This document shows positions 13,530-20,700 of a DNA stretch of 22,877 nucleotides, in pieces (positions within the stretch are counted from its first letter, which is position 1; each line of letters opens with the position of its first letter). This DNA is from a bacterium. Its GTDB lineage: Bacteria > Pseudomonadota > Alphaproteobacteria > Rs-D84. The position numbers and the translations under genes were made by a program. The notes below the pieces were generated by a model, which made no database searches, was not told where the DNA came from, and saw only the letters and a program-made list of their open reading frames with translations. The DNA lies in assembly GCA_014802705.1 (NCBI GenBank), contig JAAVBR010000003.1, positions 1 to 22,877 on the forward strand, in the 5' to 3' direction.

Positions 13530-13566
13530 GCGAGGGATGGGAATTACAATCTGGTTGGGGCTGCCA
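13530..13566 (+). repeat. Direct repeat copy 1 containing the tRNA-Glu 3' end (att-like)
   Basis: 37 bp identical to 14242-14278. Its last 19 bp (AATCTGGTTGGGGCTGCCA) are identical to the end of tRNA-Glu. Upstream CCCATCC (13516-13522) pairs with GGATGGG within the repeat. A terminator follows at 13573. Confidence 0.85.
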
Positions 13567-13572
13567 AGGATT

Positions 13573-13595
13573 AAACCACCCGAATGGGTGGTTTT
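13573..13595 (+). terminator. Terminator after repeat copy 1
   Basis: AAACCACCC/GGGTGGTTT with loop GAAT. It stands after the tRNA-like 3' end just as the real tRNA is followed by one, so the repeat unit seems to be a 3' tRNA remnant plus terminator. Confidence 0.75.
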
Positions 13596-13686
13596 ATCAT
13601 TGGCAATCCCCACAGCAGATTTGATACTGTTTCGACTATGAATGGCAAATTAAATGAAGTCGCCGAGAATATATCCAGACTTATTT

Positions 13687-14085
13687 CTACTTTGTAATTT
13701 TTTGCTTCGCCATGTCTTTGGTGATGTTTTGTATAATGTGCAAATTATTCAGGCTATCTGCCTGTACTAATAATTTATCATTACGCTCTATATTAAATAC
13801 GGTGAAAAATTTGTCCCTGGTCACACTGGAAACGTGTGGCGCAATATGACCATTTCTATCGATTAGTTGCAAAGGTGTCCCAAGTTCATACACGGTTACC
13901 GTATCTGTATGGTTTGGTGCGGCATAGATTGCAGATACAAATTCCTTGCTTTTCGGTTTGTTTTGTCTGTCGAGATAGAGATTCGTCAAACCTATCATTC
14001 CCCACACAACAAACGGGGCACCGCAAAAAAGAAACAATAATCCTAATGCCCCATTTCTAAAACCTTTATCAAAATCGTTCATCAT
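13687..14085 (-). CDS. Unknown membrane-anchored protein in the AT-rich segment
   Basis: 132 residues. A hydrophobic segment (about 13-36, GALGLLFLFCGAPFVVWGMIGL) anchors the protein, and the polar remainder (YAAPNHTDTVTVYELGTPLQ within 54-75, later DKFFTVFNIERNDKLLVQ) looks like a small beta-rich domain, probably periplasmic. No family is recognised. AAGGAG lies 6 nt before the first of two tandem ATGs. Base composition is much more AT-rich than the flanking core genes. The gene lies between the two 37-bp tRNA-end repeats, so it was probably acquired with them. No integrase is present. Confidence 0.75.
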   Translation of the reverse strand: MMNDFDKGFRNGALGLLFLFCGAPFVVWGMIGLTNLYLDRQNKPKSKEFVSAIYAAPNHTDTVTVYELGTPLQLIDRNGHIAPHVSSVTRDKFFTVFNIERNDKLLVQADSLNNLHIIQNITKDMAKQKITK

Positions 14086-14241
14086 TTTCGACTCCTTTTA
14101 AAAAGAATATATTACAATAAAATAAATTTGTCAACATGTATTTAAGTATACACAACAAAATACGTCGAAAATCCGGATTGTTATCTTTTATCTTTCTTTG
14201 CCGGGAAATGTTTTTACCATATCGGCCCAGCTGCCGCGCAT

Positions 14242-14278
14242 GCGAGGGATGGGAATTACAATCTGGTTGGGGCTGCCA
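14242..14278 (+). repeat. Direct repeat copy 2 containing the tRNA-Glu 3' end (att-like)
   Basis: Identical over 37 bp to 13530-13566. Similarity weakens but continues upstream (GGCCCA...GCCGC against GGCCCA...GTCGC). With copy 1 it brackets about 675 bp of AT-rich DNA. Confidence 0.85.
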
Positions 14279-14315
14279 CTATGAGTTGATGTTTATCATG
14301 CAAAGCATGGCAAAC

Positions 14316-14351
14316 ATCGTACGAATGCCGCGCAGGGCATAGCCCGAGCGA
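14316..14351 (+). repeat. Structured module shared with the tRNA-Pro locus
   Basis: ATCGTACGAATGCCGC, then a short hairpin GGGC-ATA-GCCC, then GAGCGA. The minus strand of 6660-6701 has the same order: ATCGTCACGAATGCCGC, hairpin GGTTGC-GTAT-GCAACC, GAGCGA. Conserved flanks with a variable, compensating stem suggest an RNA or DNA secondary structure. Confidence 0.45.
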
Positions 14352-14360
14352 AACATAAAC

Positions 14361-14386
14361 AACGACCCATCGGGTCGTTTTTTATT
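14361..14386 (+). terminator. Terminator at the right side of the tRNA-end repeat region
   Basis: AACGACCC/GGGTCGTT with loop ATC and a T-run. No plus-strand protein gene precedes it, so it presumably serves the tRNA-like repeat transcript. Bases 14387-14433 hold nothing recognisable. Confidence 0.75.
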
Positions 14387-14433
14387 TTGCCCCACGGCAG
14401 ACTGGTCGGCCGCTGCCAAAATCCTCTATCCAA

Positions 14434-15723
14434 TTATCGCCCTTGCCCGGCGATTACTTTCCCCGTCAACAGATTTATCGTCAACCAATCACCGTTTTTA
14501 ATCCGGTCATATTCTGCACGGCGCCCGAATGTGTCCAGCATTGTAAAATCCAGATTCTCGCGCGTCATATTACCATGATGGGTATATTGTGCCGCAAACG
14601 GACTTTCACCCCTCGGCATAATATAGCGCCATGTATCTATCATTGATTTTGGCGTAAAGAACTGAACTAATTGTTTATCTCGATAGATAATAATTTTTGC
14701 CTCTTTGGGAAATGCACTCACAGATTCTACATTCCTGTTGTCCGAAAGATAGGCAGGCCCGGCCAGGATCTCTCGCCCAGGTGCAAACACAGATTCCGTC
14801 TGCAGATCAAAGCATCTGCGATAAAACGTTGGCAACACATAGGGACGTACCTGTAAAATATTCAGGCAATTATTTTTATCGATTGCAAATTCCATATCTA
14901 TGGGGTACCCCAAATCCATTTCTAATGAATTGGCCAGGGCAGCAATTTTAAACAAATCCGCATACTGCACATGATCGTCATCAGCAGCCGTACGTTGCAC
15001 AGACAGTATATCCGGATAAAAAACAATCTTTTCACAATGATTCCCCAATTGCCCCAGGTCAAACAACTTTACATTTTGTTCTTTATCCACCGTCGCCTTG
15101 CCAACTGCAAAATAGTTTCCCTGTGCATCACCGGACACCAATTTATCTGCAACATCATTTTCGACATAGTTTATGACATCAAACGGTCCCCTATGCCATG
15201 TTTCAGAATAGACAACGCCCGCCATCCGCGGTTCAACCATTTTTTGAATCATAACACCCATCGACAGGTCGAATTTCTTGCATGTCTGCAAGACCGTTTC
15301 ATGATACAGGGATTCATAGACCGTGTTCAACGCGTTTTTCATTTGGTCGCGATTTTGTACGGATAATACAGATTTAAATGCACCGGAATACGTGCGCCCT
15401 GCCAAATCTTCGACCGTGGCTGACGAACGAACCGCAACATTTTCCCCACATATCTTCATCACCCGCACAGCGGTATCCAGCAACGCATCCGGCACACCGC
15501 GCCCACCAATATCATACTGCCGAAATGCGTCCGTTGTTATCACATATGTTTTGGGAATTTGAAAATCGATAGGGTAATTTTGACGGTATTTTTTGATCAA
15601 CGGTAAAACTTTTGCCAGTCCCGCAAATTTTCCGCCCCCAACCTTTCCCCAATCAATATCATCAGGCAAATAATATGTACTATCCAAAGATATTATATCC
15701 AGCGCGCCTTTCATAGGGTTCAT
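14434..15723 (-). CDS. Compact PEP-synthase-like protein (ATP-grasp plus phosphohistidine domain)
   Basis: 429 residues (or 426 from the second ATG, 15714). The N-terminal part matches the PPDK/PEP-synthase nucleotide-binding domain: VGGGKFAGLAKV (28-39), NVAVRSSATVEDLAGRTYSG (95-114), MGVMIQKMVEPRMAGVVYSE (155-174) and IDMEFAIDKNNCLNILQVRP (275-294). The C-terminal end has THHGNMTREN (381-390) and NGDWLTINLLTGKVIAG (410-426), like the swivelling phosphohistidine domain, His382 or His383 being the candidate. The PEP/pyruvate-binding barrel of true PEP synthases is missing, so phosphate would go to another acceptor, as in rifampin phosphotransferase-type enzymes. Substrate unknown. The gene is AT-rich with codon use unlike its neighbours and lies beside the tRNA-Glu repeats, so transfer is likely. 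No ribosome-binding site is visible. Confidence 0.85.
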   Translation of the reverse strand: MNPMKGALDIISLDSTYYLPDDIDWGKVGGGKFAGLAKVLPLIKKYRQNYPIDFQIPKTYVITTDAFRQYDIGGRGVPDALLDTAVRVMKICGENVAVRSSATVEDLAGRTYSGAFKSVLSVQNRDQMKNALNTVYESLYHETVLQTCKKFDLSMGVMIQKMVEPRMAGVVYSETWHRGPFDVINYVENDVADKLVSGDAQGNYFAVGKATVDKEQNVKLFDLGQLGNHCEKIVFYPDILSVQRTAADDDHVQYADLFKIAALANSLEMDLGYPIDMEFAIDKNNCLNILQVRPYVLPTFYRRCFDLQTESVFAPGREILAGPAYLSDNRNVESVSAFPKEAKIIIYRDKQLVQFFTPKSMIDTWRYIMPRGESPFAAQYTHHGNMTRENLDFTMLDTFGRRAEYDRIKNGDWLTINLLTGKVIAGQGR

Positions 15724-15749
15724 TTAAGCAGTTTTGTAACACATGTCAA
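15721..15749 (-). promoter_or_regulatory. Possible promoter placing the transcript start at the second ATG
   Basis: On the minus strand a perfect TTGACA (15749-15744), 17 nt, TAAATG (15726-15721), which overlaps the first ATG. A start 7 nt after the -10 element would fall on the ATG at 15714. The -10 match is weak (3 of 6). The remaining spacer (15750-15943) holds no convincing gene. Confidence 0.4.
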
Positions 15750-15943
15750 GCCTGAATCTCCGGAATTCCAGCCATTTCGCGATATCATTTTCTGCAAAAT
15801 ATAAATATCTTTGCATCGTGGCAAGAAAAAAGAACGGCATCCAAACCCTGATTGAGGCAACAGCCGCCATTGGCCAGATTGCATACCGATGATGATATAT
15901 GACCTATGCCCAGTGGCAATCGCCTAATAATTTCCCTTTCTAC

Positions 15944-15971
15944 AAAAAAATCCCGGGCGTGCCCGGGATTT
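15944..15971 (-). terminator. Terminator of plsX
   Basis: AAATCCCGGGC/GCCCGGGATTT with a 2-nt loop and a minus-strand T-run, adjacent to the plsX stop codon. Confidence 0.9.
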
Positions 15972-17045
15972 TTATTCATTGTTCTCGCTTTCCAGCAATT
16001 TCTTTTTAATCGGCGCCAGTTTTTTGACGCTTTTGCTGATTTTATGATACACGTCGGATTTCGTTAAATCCAGCGCACTGCGAATCGCATTGGAAAACGC
16101 CAACGCATCGCTGTTGCCGTGCGTCTTGATCGCAAACCCACGCAGGCCCAAGAACATCGCCCCCGCGTACGAACGCGGATCAATTTTATTCTTTAACCGC
16201 TTAAAGACATGCACCAAGAAAAACGCCCCGATAATCGCCAAGAACGATTTTTTCAGGTTATCCATCAACACGCGCTTGATCAGTTTGGCCGTTCCCTCCA
16301 CCGTTTTTAAGACGATGTTGCCGGTAAAACCGTCGGTTACCACCACCTGAACATTGCCGGCACTGATGTCGGTGCCTTCGACAAAGCCGATGTATTCATA
16401 GGGCAATTTGGATTTATTTTCCGCCAACAGTTTGTTTAACCGTTGCAGGGTTTCATTCCCCTTGGTGTCTTCTTCGCCAATATTCAGGATGCCCAATTTC
16501 GGGTGCGGCATGTGACCGATCACCTCGGCATAAACGGTGCCCAGCAACGCAAAATCAAACAGATTTTCCGCATCGCATTGGACATTCGCCCCCAGATCCA
16601 GCATCACCACACGACTGTCCCCGCCGCCCGACGGCAGCATGGTCGTAATCGCCGGCCGCGAAATCCCATCCACGGTTTTCAGCGCCAGTTTCGCCAGCGC
16701 CATCAACACGCCGGTGTTCCCCGCACTGATGACCGCGGTGGAATTGCCTTCGCGAACATCCTTGATGGCCATATACATGGACGTGTTCTGGGCATGGCGA
16801 ATGATGTCGCGCACCTTGTCCGTGCCCTTGATCGCGTCGGGCGCATGAATAATTTCGCAATTGCGGGCCACGCGGGGATATTTCATCATCATCCCGCGCA
16901 AAACCTTTTCATCGCCAAACACACGAAAAAACGCGACGTCTTCGCCATATTGGAACAAGAACTGATTCATGCCCCCCAAAACGGCGCCGGGGGCCTTGTC
17001 CCCGCCCATCGCATCAATGGAAATAATTTGTTTTTCGTCAGCCAT
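15972..17045 (-). CDS. plsX: Phosphate acyltransferase PlsX
   Basis: 357 residues from ATG 17045 (MADEKQIISIDAMGGD). PlsX makes acyl-phosphate from acyl-ACP for phospholipid synthesis and acts at the membrane surface. Typical motifs are IDAMGGDKAPG, DAIKGTDK, SAGNTGVLMALAK, RPAITTMLP, LDLGANVQCDAENL, LNIGEEDTKGNE, FVEGTDISAGNVQVVVTDGFTGNIVLKT (in pieces) and SYAGAMFLGLRG. A GTG at 17081 has a good ribosome-binding site (AAGGGGG) and would add 12 residues, while the ATG at 17045 has none; family length favours the ATG. The gene follows rpmF as in many bacteria, but fabH does not follow: a terminator and an AT-rich island come next. The C-terminal tail is Lys-rich. Confidence 0.96.
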   Translation of the reverse strand: MADEKQIISIDAMGGDKAPGAVLGGMNQFLFQYGEDVAFFRVFGDEKVLRGMMMKYPRVARNCEIIHAPDAIKGTDKVRDIIRHAQNTSMYMAIKDVREGNSTAVISAGNTGVLMALAKLALKTVDGISRPAITTMLPSGGGDSRVVMLDLGANVQCDAENLFDFALLGTVYAEVIGHMPHPKLGILNIGEEDTKGNETLQRLNKLLAENKSKLPYEYIGFVEGTDISAGNVQVVVTDGFTGNIVLKTVEGTAKLIKRVLMDNLKKSFLAIIGAFFLVHVFKRLKNKIDPRSYAGAMFLGLRGFAIKTHGNSDALAFSNAIRSALDLTKSDVYHKISKSVKKLAPIKKKLLESENNE

Positions 17046-17055
17046 GACACATGAT

Positions 17056-17099
17056 AAAAAAGCAGAAGACGTACACGTCACCGCGCCCCCTTCTGCTTT
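17056..17099 (-). terminator. Terminator or attenuator between rpmF and plsX
   Basis: On the minus strand AAAGCAGAA (17099-17091) pairs with TTCTGCTTT (17067-17059), followed by more T. The loop contains the alternative GTG start of plsX and a GACGT/ACGTC inner stem. It could end rpmF transcripts or control read-through into plsX. Confidence 0.6.
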
Positions 17100-17114
17100 G
17101 ATATTTTTGGGTTA

Positions 17115-17264
17115 TTATTTGGAACCGCAGGCCGCACAAACGTGATGCGGGCGTTTCTTTTCGCCACAGGCTTTGCAGACGCTGGACGGCATGATGCTTA
17201 ACGCGTCATGGGAACGGCGCTGGGCGCTGCGGGCTTTACTTGTTTTACTTTTCGGCGTTGCCAT
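17115..17264 (-). CDS. rpmF: Ribosomal protein bL32
   Basis: 49 residues beginning MATPKSKTSKARSAQRRSH, the usual N-terminus of L32, a zinc-ribbon protein of the 50S subunit. The four zinc-type Cys are present (CKACGEKKRPHHVCAACG). The start is chosen from the family N-terminus and AAAAGGAT upstream. It lies just upstream of plsX, a common bacterial pairing, separated by a terminator-like hairpin. Confidence 0.98.
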   Translation of the reverse strand: MATPKSKTSKARSAQRRSHDALSIMPSSVCKACGEKKRPHHVCAACGSK

Positions 17265-17293
17265 TTTACAATCCTTTTCATTTACGATTTGAT

Positions 17294-17321
17294 ATTTTAG
17301 TATAAACTTGCCCTTTTGCAA
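17294..17321 (-). promoter_or_regulatory. Possible rpmF promoter
   Basis: On the minus strand TTGCAA (17321-17316), 16 nt, TAAAAT (17299-17294). The leader is about 23 nt. It lies just after the stop codon of the HAD-type gene. Confidence 0.4.
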
Positions 17322-17330
17322 GGGAAAACT

Positions 17331-17729
17331 TTAATCCGATAAAACCTGGGCCATAAAGATGCCGTGATTGTGCATCAGCCCCACCACCGCACTGTGATCG
17401 TCCAGCCCCAGATAGAATTTATACCCGGCCCGTTCCAGATCCGCGATTGTGGCGACCTTATACTCGGCCGTGGTCCCCGGATAATCGTGGGGTTTACAGA
17501 ACACACGCTTTTGAATCCCGGGCAACAGGCGGTCGATAAATTCTTCGACTTTTTCCTGGCCCATGGCCCAACGCCCGGTGATAAAGACAATGATAAAATC
17601 GCGCCCCAGTGTTTCCAGAACCCGAATCATATTTTCATTGGGTTCCCCAAACCGATCATAGTTCGCAATCGCAAACTTTTTCGACACAACCCCGTCAATA
17701 TCACAAAAGATGGCTGGTATTTCGTGCAT
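17331..17729 (-). CDS. HAD-superfamily phosphatase, polynucleotide-kinase-phosphatase-like
   Basis: 132 residues from ATG 17729, which is preceded by GGGGGGA; an upstream TTG is less likely. HAD motifs are complete: FCDIDGVV (Asp10 nucleophile, Asp12), FITGR (Thr51), a Lys at 91 (EYKVATI) and GLDDHSAVV (Asp110, Asp111). The layout without a large cap and the ending LDDH...HNHGIFMAQV resemble the 3'-phosphatase domain of polynucleotide kinases and related small HAD enzymes. The substrate is unknown; a nucleic acid 3'-phosphate or small phosphoester is possible. The gene sits between rpoC and rpmF, an uncommon place, after a long palindrome. Confidence 0.88.
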   Translation of the reverse strand: MHEIPAIFCDIDGVVSKKFAIANYDRFGEPNENMIRVLETLGRDFIIVFITGRWAMGQEKVEEFIDRLLPGIQKRVFCKPHDYPGTTAEYKVATIADLERAGYKFYLGLDDHSAVVGLMHNHGIFMAQVLSD

Positions 17730-17745
17730 GTATCCCCCCGGATTC

Positions 17746-17773
17746 AATGACAGGCGCCGCGGCGCCTGTCATT
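17746..17773. repeat. Perfect 28-bp palindrome between rpoC and the HAD gene
   Basis: Arms of 14 bp (AATGACAGGCGCCG and its complement) meet without a spacer. No T-run follows on the minus strand; the ribosome-binding site of the HAD gene comes instead. In RNA it would be a very stable hairpin 12 nt after the rpoC stop codon, perhaps a processing or stability element. Confidence 0.8.
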
Positions 17774-17785
17774 CCTGTCCCGCGT

Positions 17786-20700
17786 TTAGATGTCCAGCAA
17801 TTGTTGCTGACCGTTTCCTTCGCGGGCCAATTTTTCGGCCTTTTCTTCGTCGCGGGCGATTTCGCGGACACGGCGGACATACGCCCCCGTTCCAATCGGA
17901 ATCAGACGACCCACAATCAGGTTTTCATTGATCCCGACCAGTTTATCGGTCGCCCCACTGATCGCGGCATCCACCAAGACCTTAGTCGTCTGTTGGAACG
18001 ACGCGTTCGAGATAAAGGACCGCGATGTCAACGACGCACGGGTCAAGCCCACCAGGACCTGGGACGCTTCGGCGATTTTGCCACCGTCACGGGCGACGCG
18101 GGCATTTTCTTCGTCGAAATCGACACGGTCAATCACCTGGCCCATCAGGAAGCCCGTATCCCCCGGATTCGTCACTTCCACGCGGCGTGTCATTTCACGG
18201 ATCAAGATTTCAATGTGCTTGTCATTGATGATCCCCCCCTGCAAACGATACACCTGCTGGATCTGTTCCACCATAAAGGTCGCCAACGCTTTCTGGCCCA
18301 AGATGCGCAGAATATCCTGCGGCACCGGATCCCCGTCGACCAATTTATCGGCCTTGCGTACGGTATCCCCGCTGCGCACCAACAGGTTGGTTCCCTTGGG
18401 CACGGCGTATTCGACCGGCGCGGTGCCATCGTCCGGTTCGATCCGGATCATGATCTTGGACTTGGCGTCTTCCAGTTCGACGGTCCCATCCACTTCGGCC
18501 AACAGGGCCGGGTTGGCAGGACGGCGAACTTCCAACAATTCTTCCACGCGCGGCAGACCACCGGTAATATCGCTGGTACGTTTGGCCTGGACCGGGATGC
18601 GTGCCAGGACGTCGCCCGCCACCACTTTGGCCCCGTTGGCCACGTTCAGCACCGAATAAATCGGCAACAGATATTCCGCAATCTTTTTCCCGCCCAGGGA
18701 AATCACATTGCCCTTGTCATCGACCAGGGTAATCGCCGGTTTCAACGCCTTTTTGGTGTTGTTTTTCCAATTGATCACTTTGCGCGACACAATCCCGGTG
18801 ACGGCGTCCACTTCTTCTTGGTACGACACATTTTCGACCAAGTCGTTAAACGCGACAATCCCGTCTTTTTCGGCGATGATGGTGTTGGAATACGGATCCC
18901 ATTCGGCCACCTTGGCGCCCTTTTCGACCGTGTCGCCATCATTGACGATCAGCATGGATGCATACGGCAACGCGCTGCTGAACACTTTCTGGCCTTTGTC
19001 ATCCACGACCGCCAATTCGCCGTTACGGCTTAACACCACAACACGACCGGCGGAATTTTTAATGGTGTTGACACCCGTCAGTTTAATGGTCCCGGCCACC
19101 GGCACTTCGATAAAGTGGCTTTCGGCACCCCCGGACGCAATCCCCCCAATGTGGAAGGTACGCAGCGTCAACTGGGTCCCGGGTTCCCCAATGGATTGAC
19201 CCGCGATAATCCCGACCGGTTCGCCAACATGCACCAGCGTCCCGCGCGACAGATCCATCCCATAGCATTTCGCACACAGCCCATCACTGCAGCAGGTCAG
19301 CACACTGCGCACATCGACGGTCGCCAGACCCGATTCCGTAATTTTCTTGGCATCGGCCTTGGTGATCAGATCGCCCGCCTTCACAATCACTTCCTTGGTC
19401 AGCGGATGCACCACATCATGGGCCGCCGTACGTCCTAACACCACGTCACCCAATGCCACCGACAGGGTCGATCCCTGGTACACCGGTTTGGCGGTGATGT
19501 ATTCGGTCGTGCCGCAATCGTGTTCGGTAATCACCGTATTCTGGGCCAATTCGACCAAACGGCGGGTCAAATACCCCGCGGTCGCGGTCTTTAACGCGGT
19601 ATCCGACATACCTTTGCGCGCCCCGTGGGTCGACGTAAAGTATTCGGACATGGTCAAGCCTTCCTTAAAGTTCGAAATAATCGGCACTTCGATAATCGAA
19701 CCATCGGGCTTCTGCATCATACCGCGCATACCGGCCAACTGCTGAATCTGGCCTTTGGAACCACGGGCCCCGGACAACGCCATCATCAGGATCGAATTCC
19801 AATTGTCGCCCGTCGTCTTGCCCAGCGCCGCATACGCCAAGTCACCCAATTTATCGGTCGTTTTCTGCCACAGGTCGACCAGTTTATTGTACCGTTCGCC
19901 GTGGGACAGCAACCCGTTTTGATATTGCTGTTCGATTTCTTCGGCTGCTTTTTCGGTTTCGGCAATAATATCTTTCTTTTCTTCGGGAATGACCACGTCG
20001 TCAAACCCGATGGAAATCCCACTGCGCGCCGCCTGTTCAAACCCAGTGTTTTTCAACGCGTCCGCCAACAGGATCATTTCCTTGTCGCCGCAACGTTCAT
20101 ACGTCGTCGCCAACAGGTTTTTGATTTCCTTTTTCGAAAAGACTTTGTTGACCAGGTCAAACGGCATTTTATCCGATTTCGGCAGCATTTCGCCCAAGAT
20201 CATGCGCCCGGCGGTCGTCTGATAGGTCTGGCCGTTGATACGGGCCACGATCGGCGTGTGCAGCGTAATGGTCTTGTTTTCCAGGGCCAATTTCACTTCG
20301 TCCATATTGGCAAAGCGCGGGGACTTTTCGTTGTGTTCACCGTTGATCAACGAAATGTAGTAAATCCCCAACACCATGTCCTGGGACAGTTCGATCATCG
20401 GTTCCCCGTTCGCCGGCGACAACACGTTGTTCGACGACAGCATCAATGTGCGCGCTTCCAACTGTGCCTCTAACGAAATCGGCACGTGCACGGACATCTG
20501 GTCACCGTCAAAGTCGGCGTTAAAGCCTTTACACACCAACGGGTGCAGACGAATCGCCTTGCCTTCGATCAAGACCGGTTCAAACGCCAGCATCGACAAG
20601 CGGTGCAACGACGGCGCACGGTTCAACAGAACCGGATGCTGGTAAATCACTTTTTCCAGGATTTCCCACACAATGTCTTCGCCATTTTCCACCATCTTGC

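Noticed and set aside
13389..13613. 74-codon frame on the minus strand downstream of tRNA-Glu
   Set aside because: It runs through two terminators and the tRNA-end repeats, with no ribosome-binding site.
15855..15890. Weak similarity to the tRNA-Glu end (CAGCC.CCA....CCAGATTG) that might mark the far edge of the island
   Set aside because: Too many gaps and mismatches to call an attachment site.
15785..15979. 64-codon frame between the ATP-grasp gene and plsX
   Set aside because: Its start overlaps the plsX stop and terminator, and the composition is not protein-like.
17609..19033. Long plus-strand frame opposite the end of rpoC
   Set aside because: It is a shadow of the GC-rich rpoC codons; rpoC is certain by homology.
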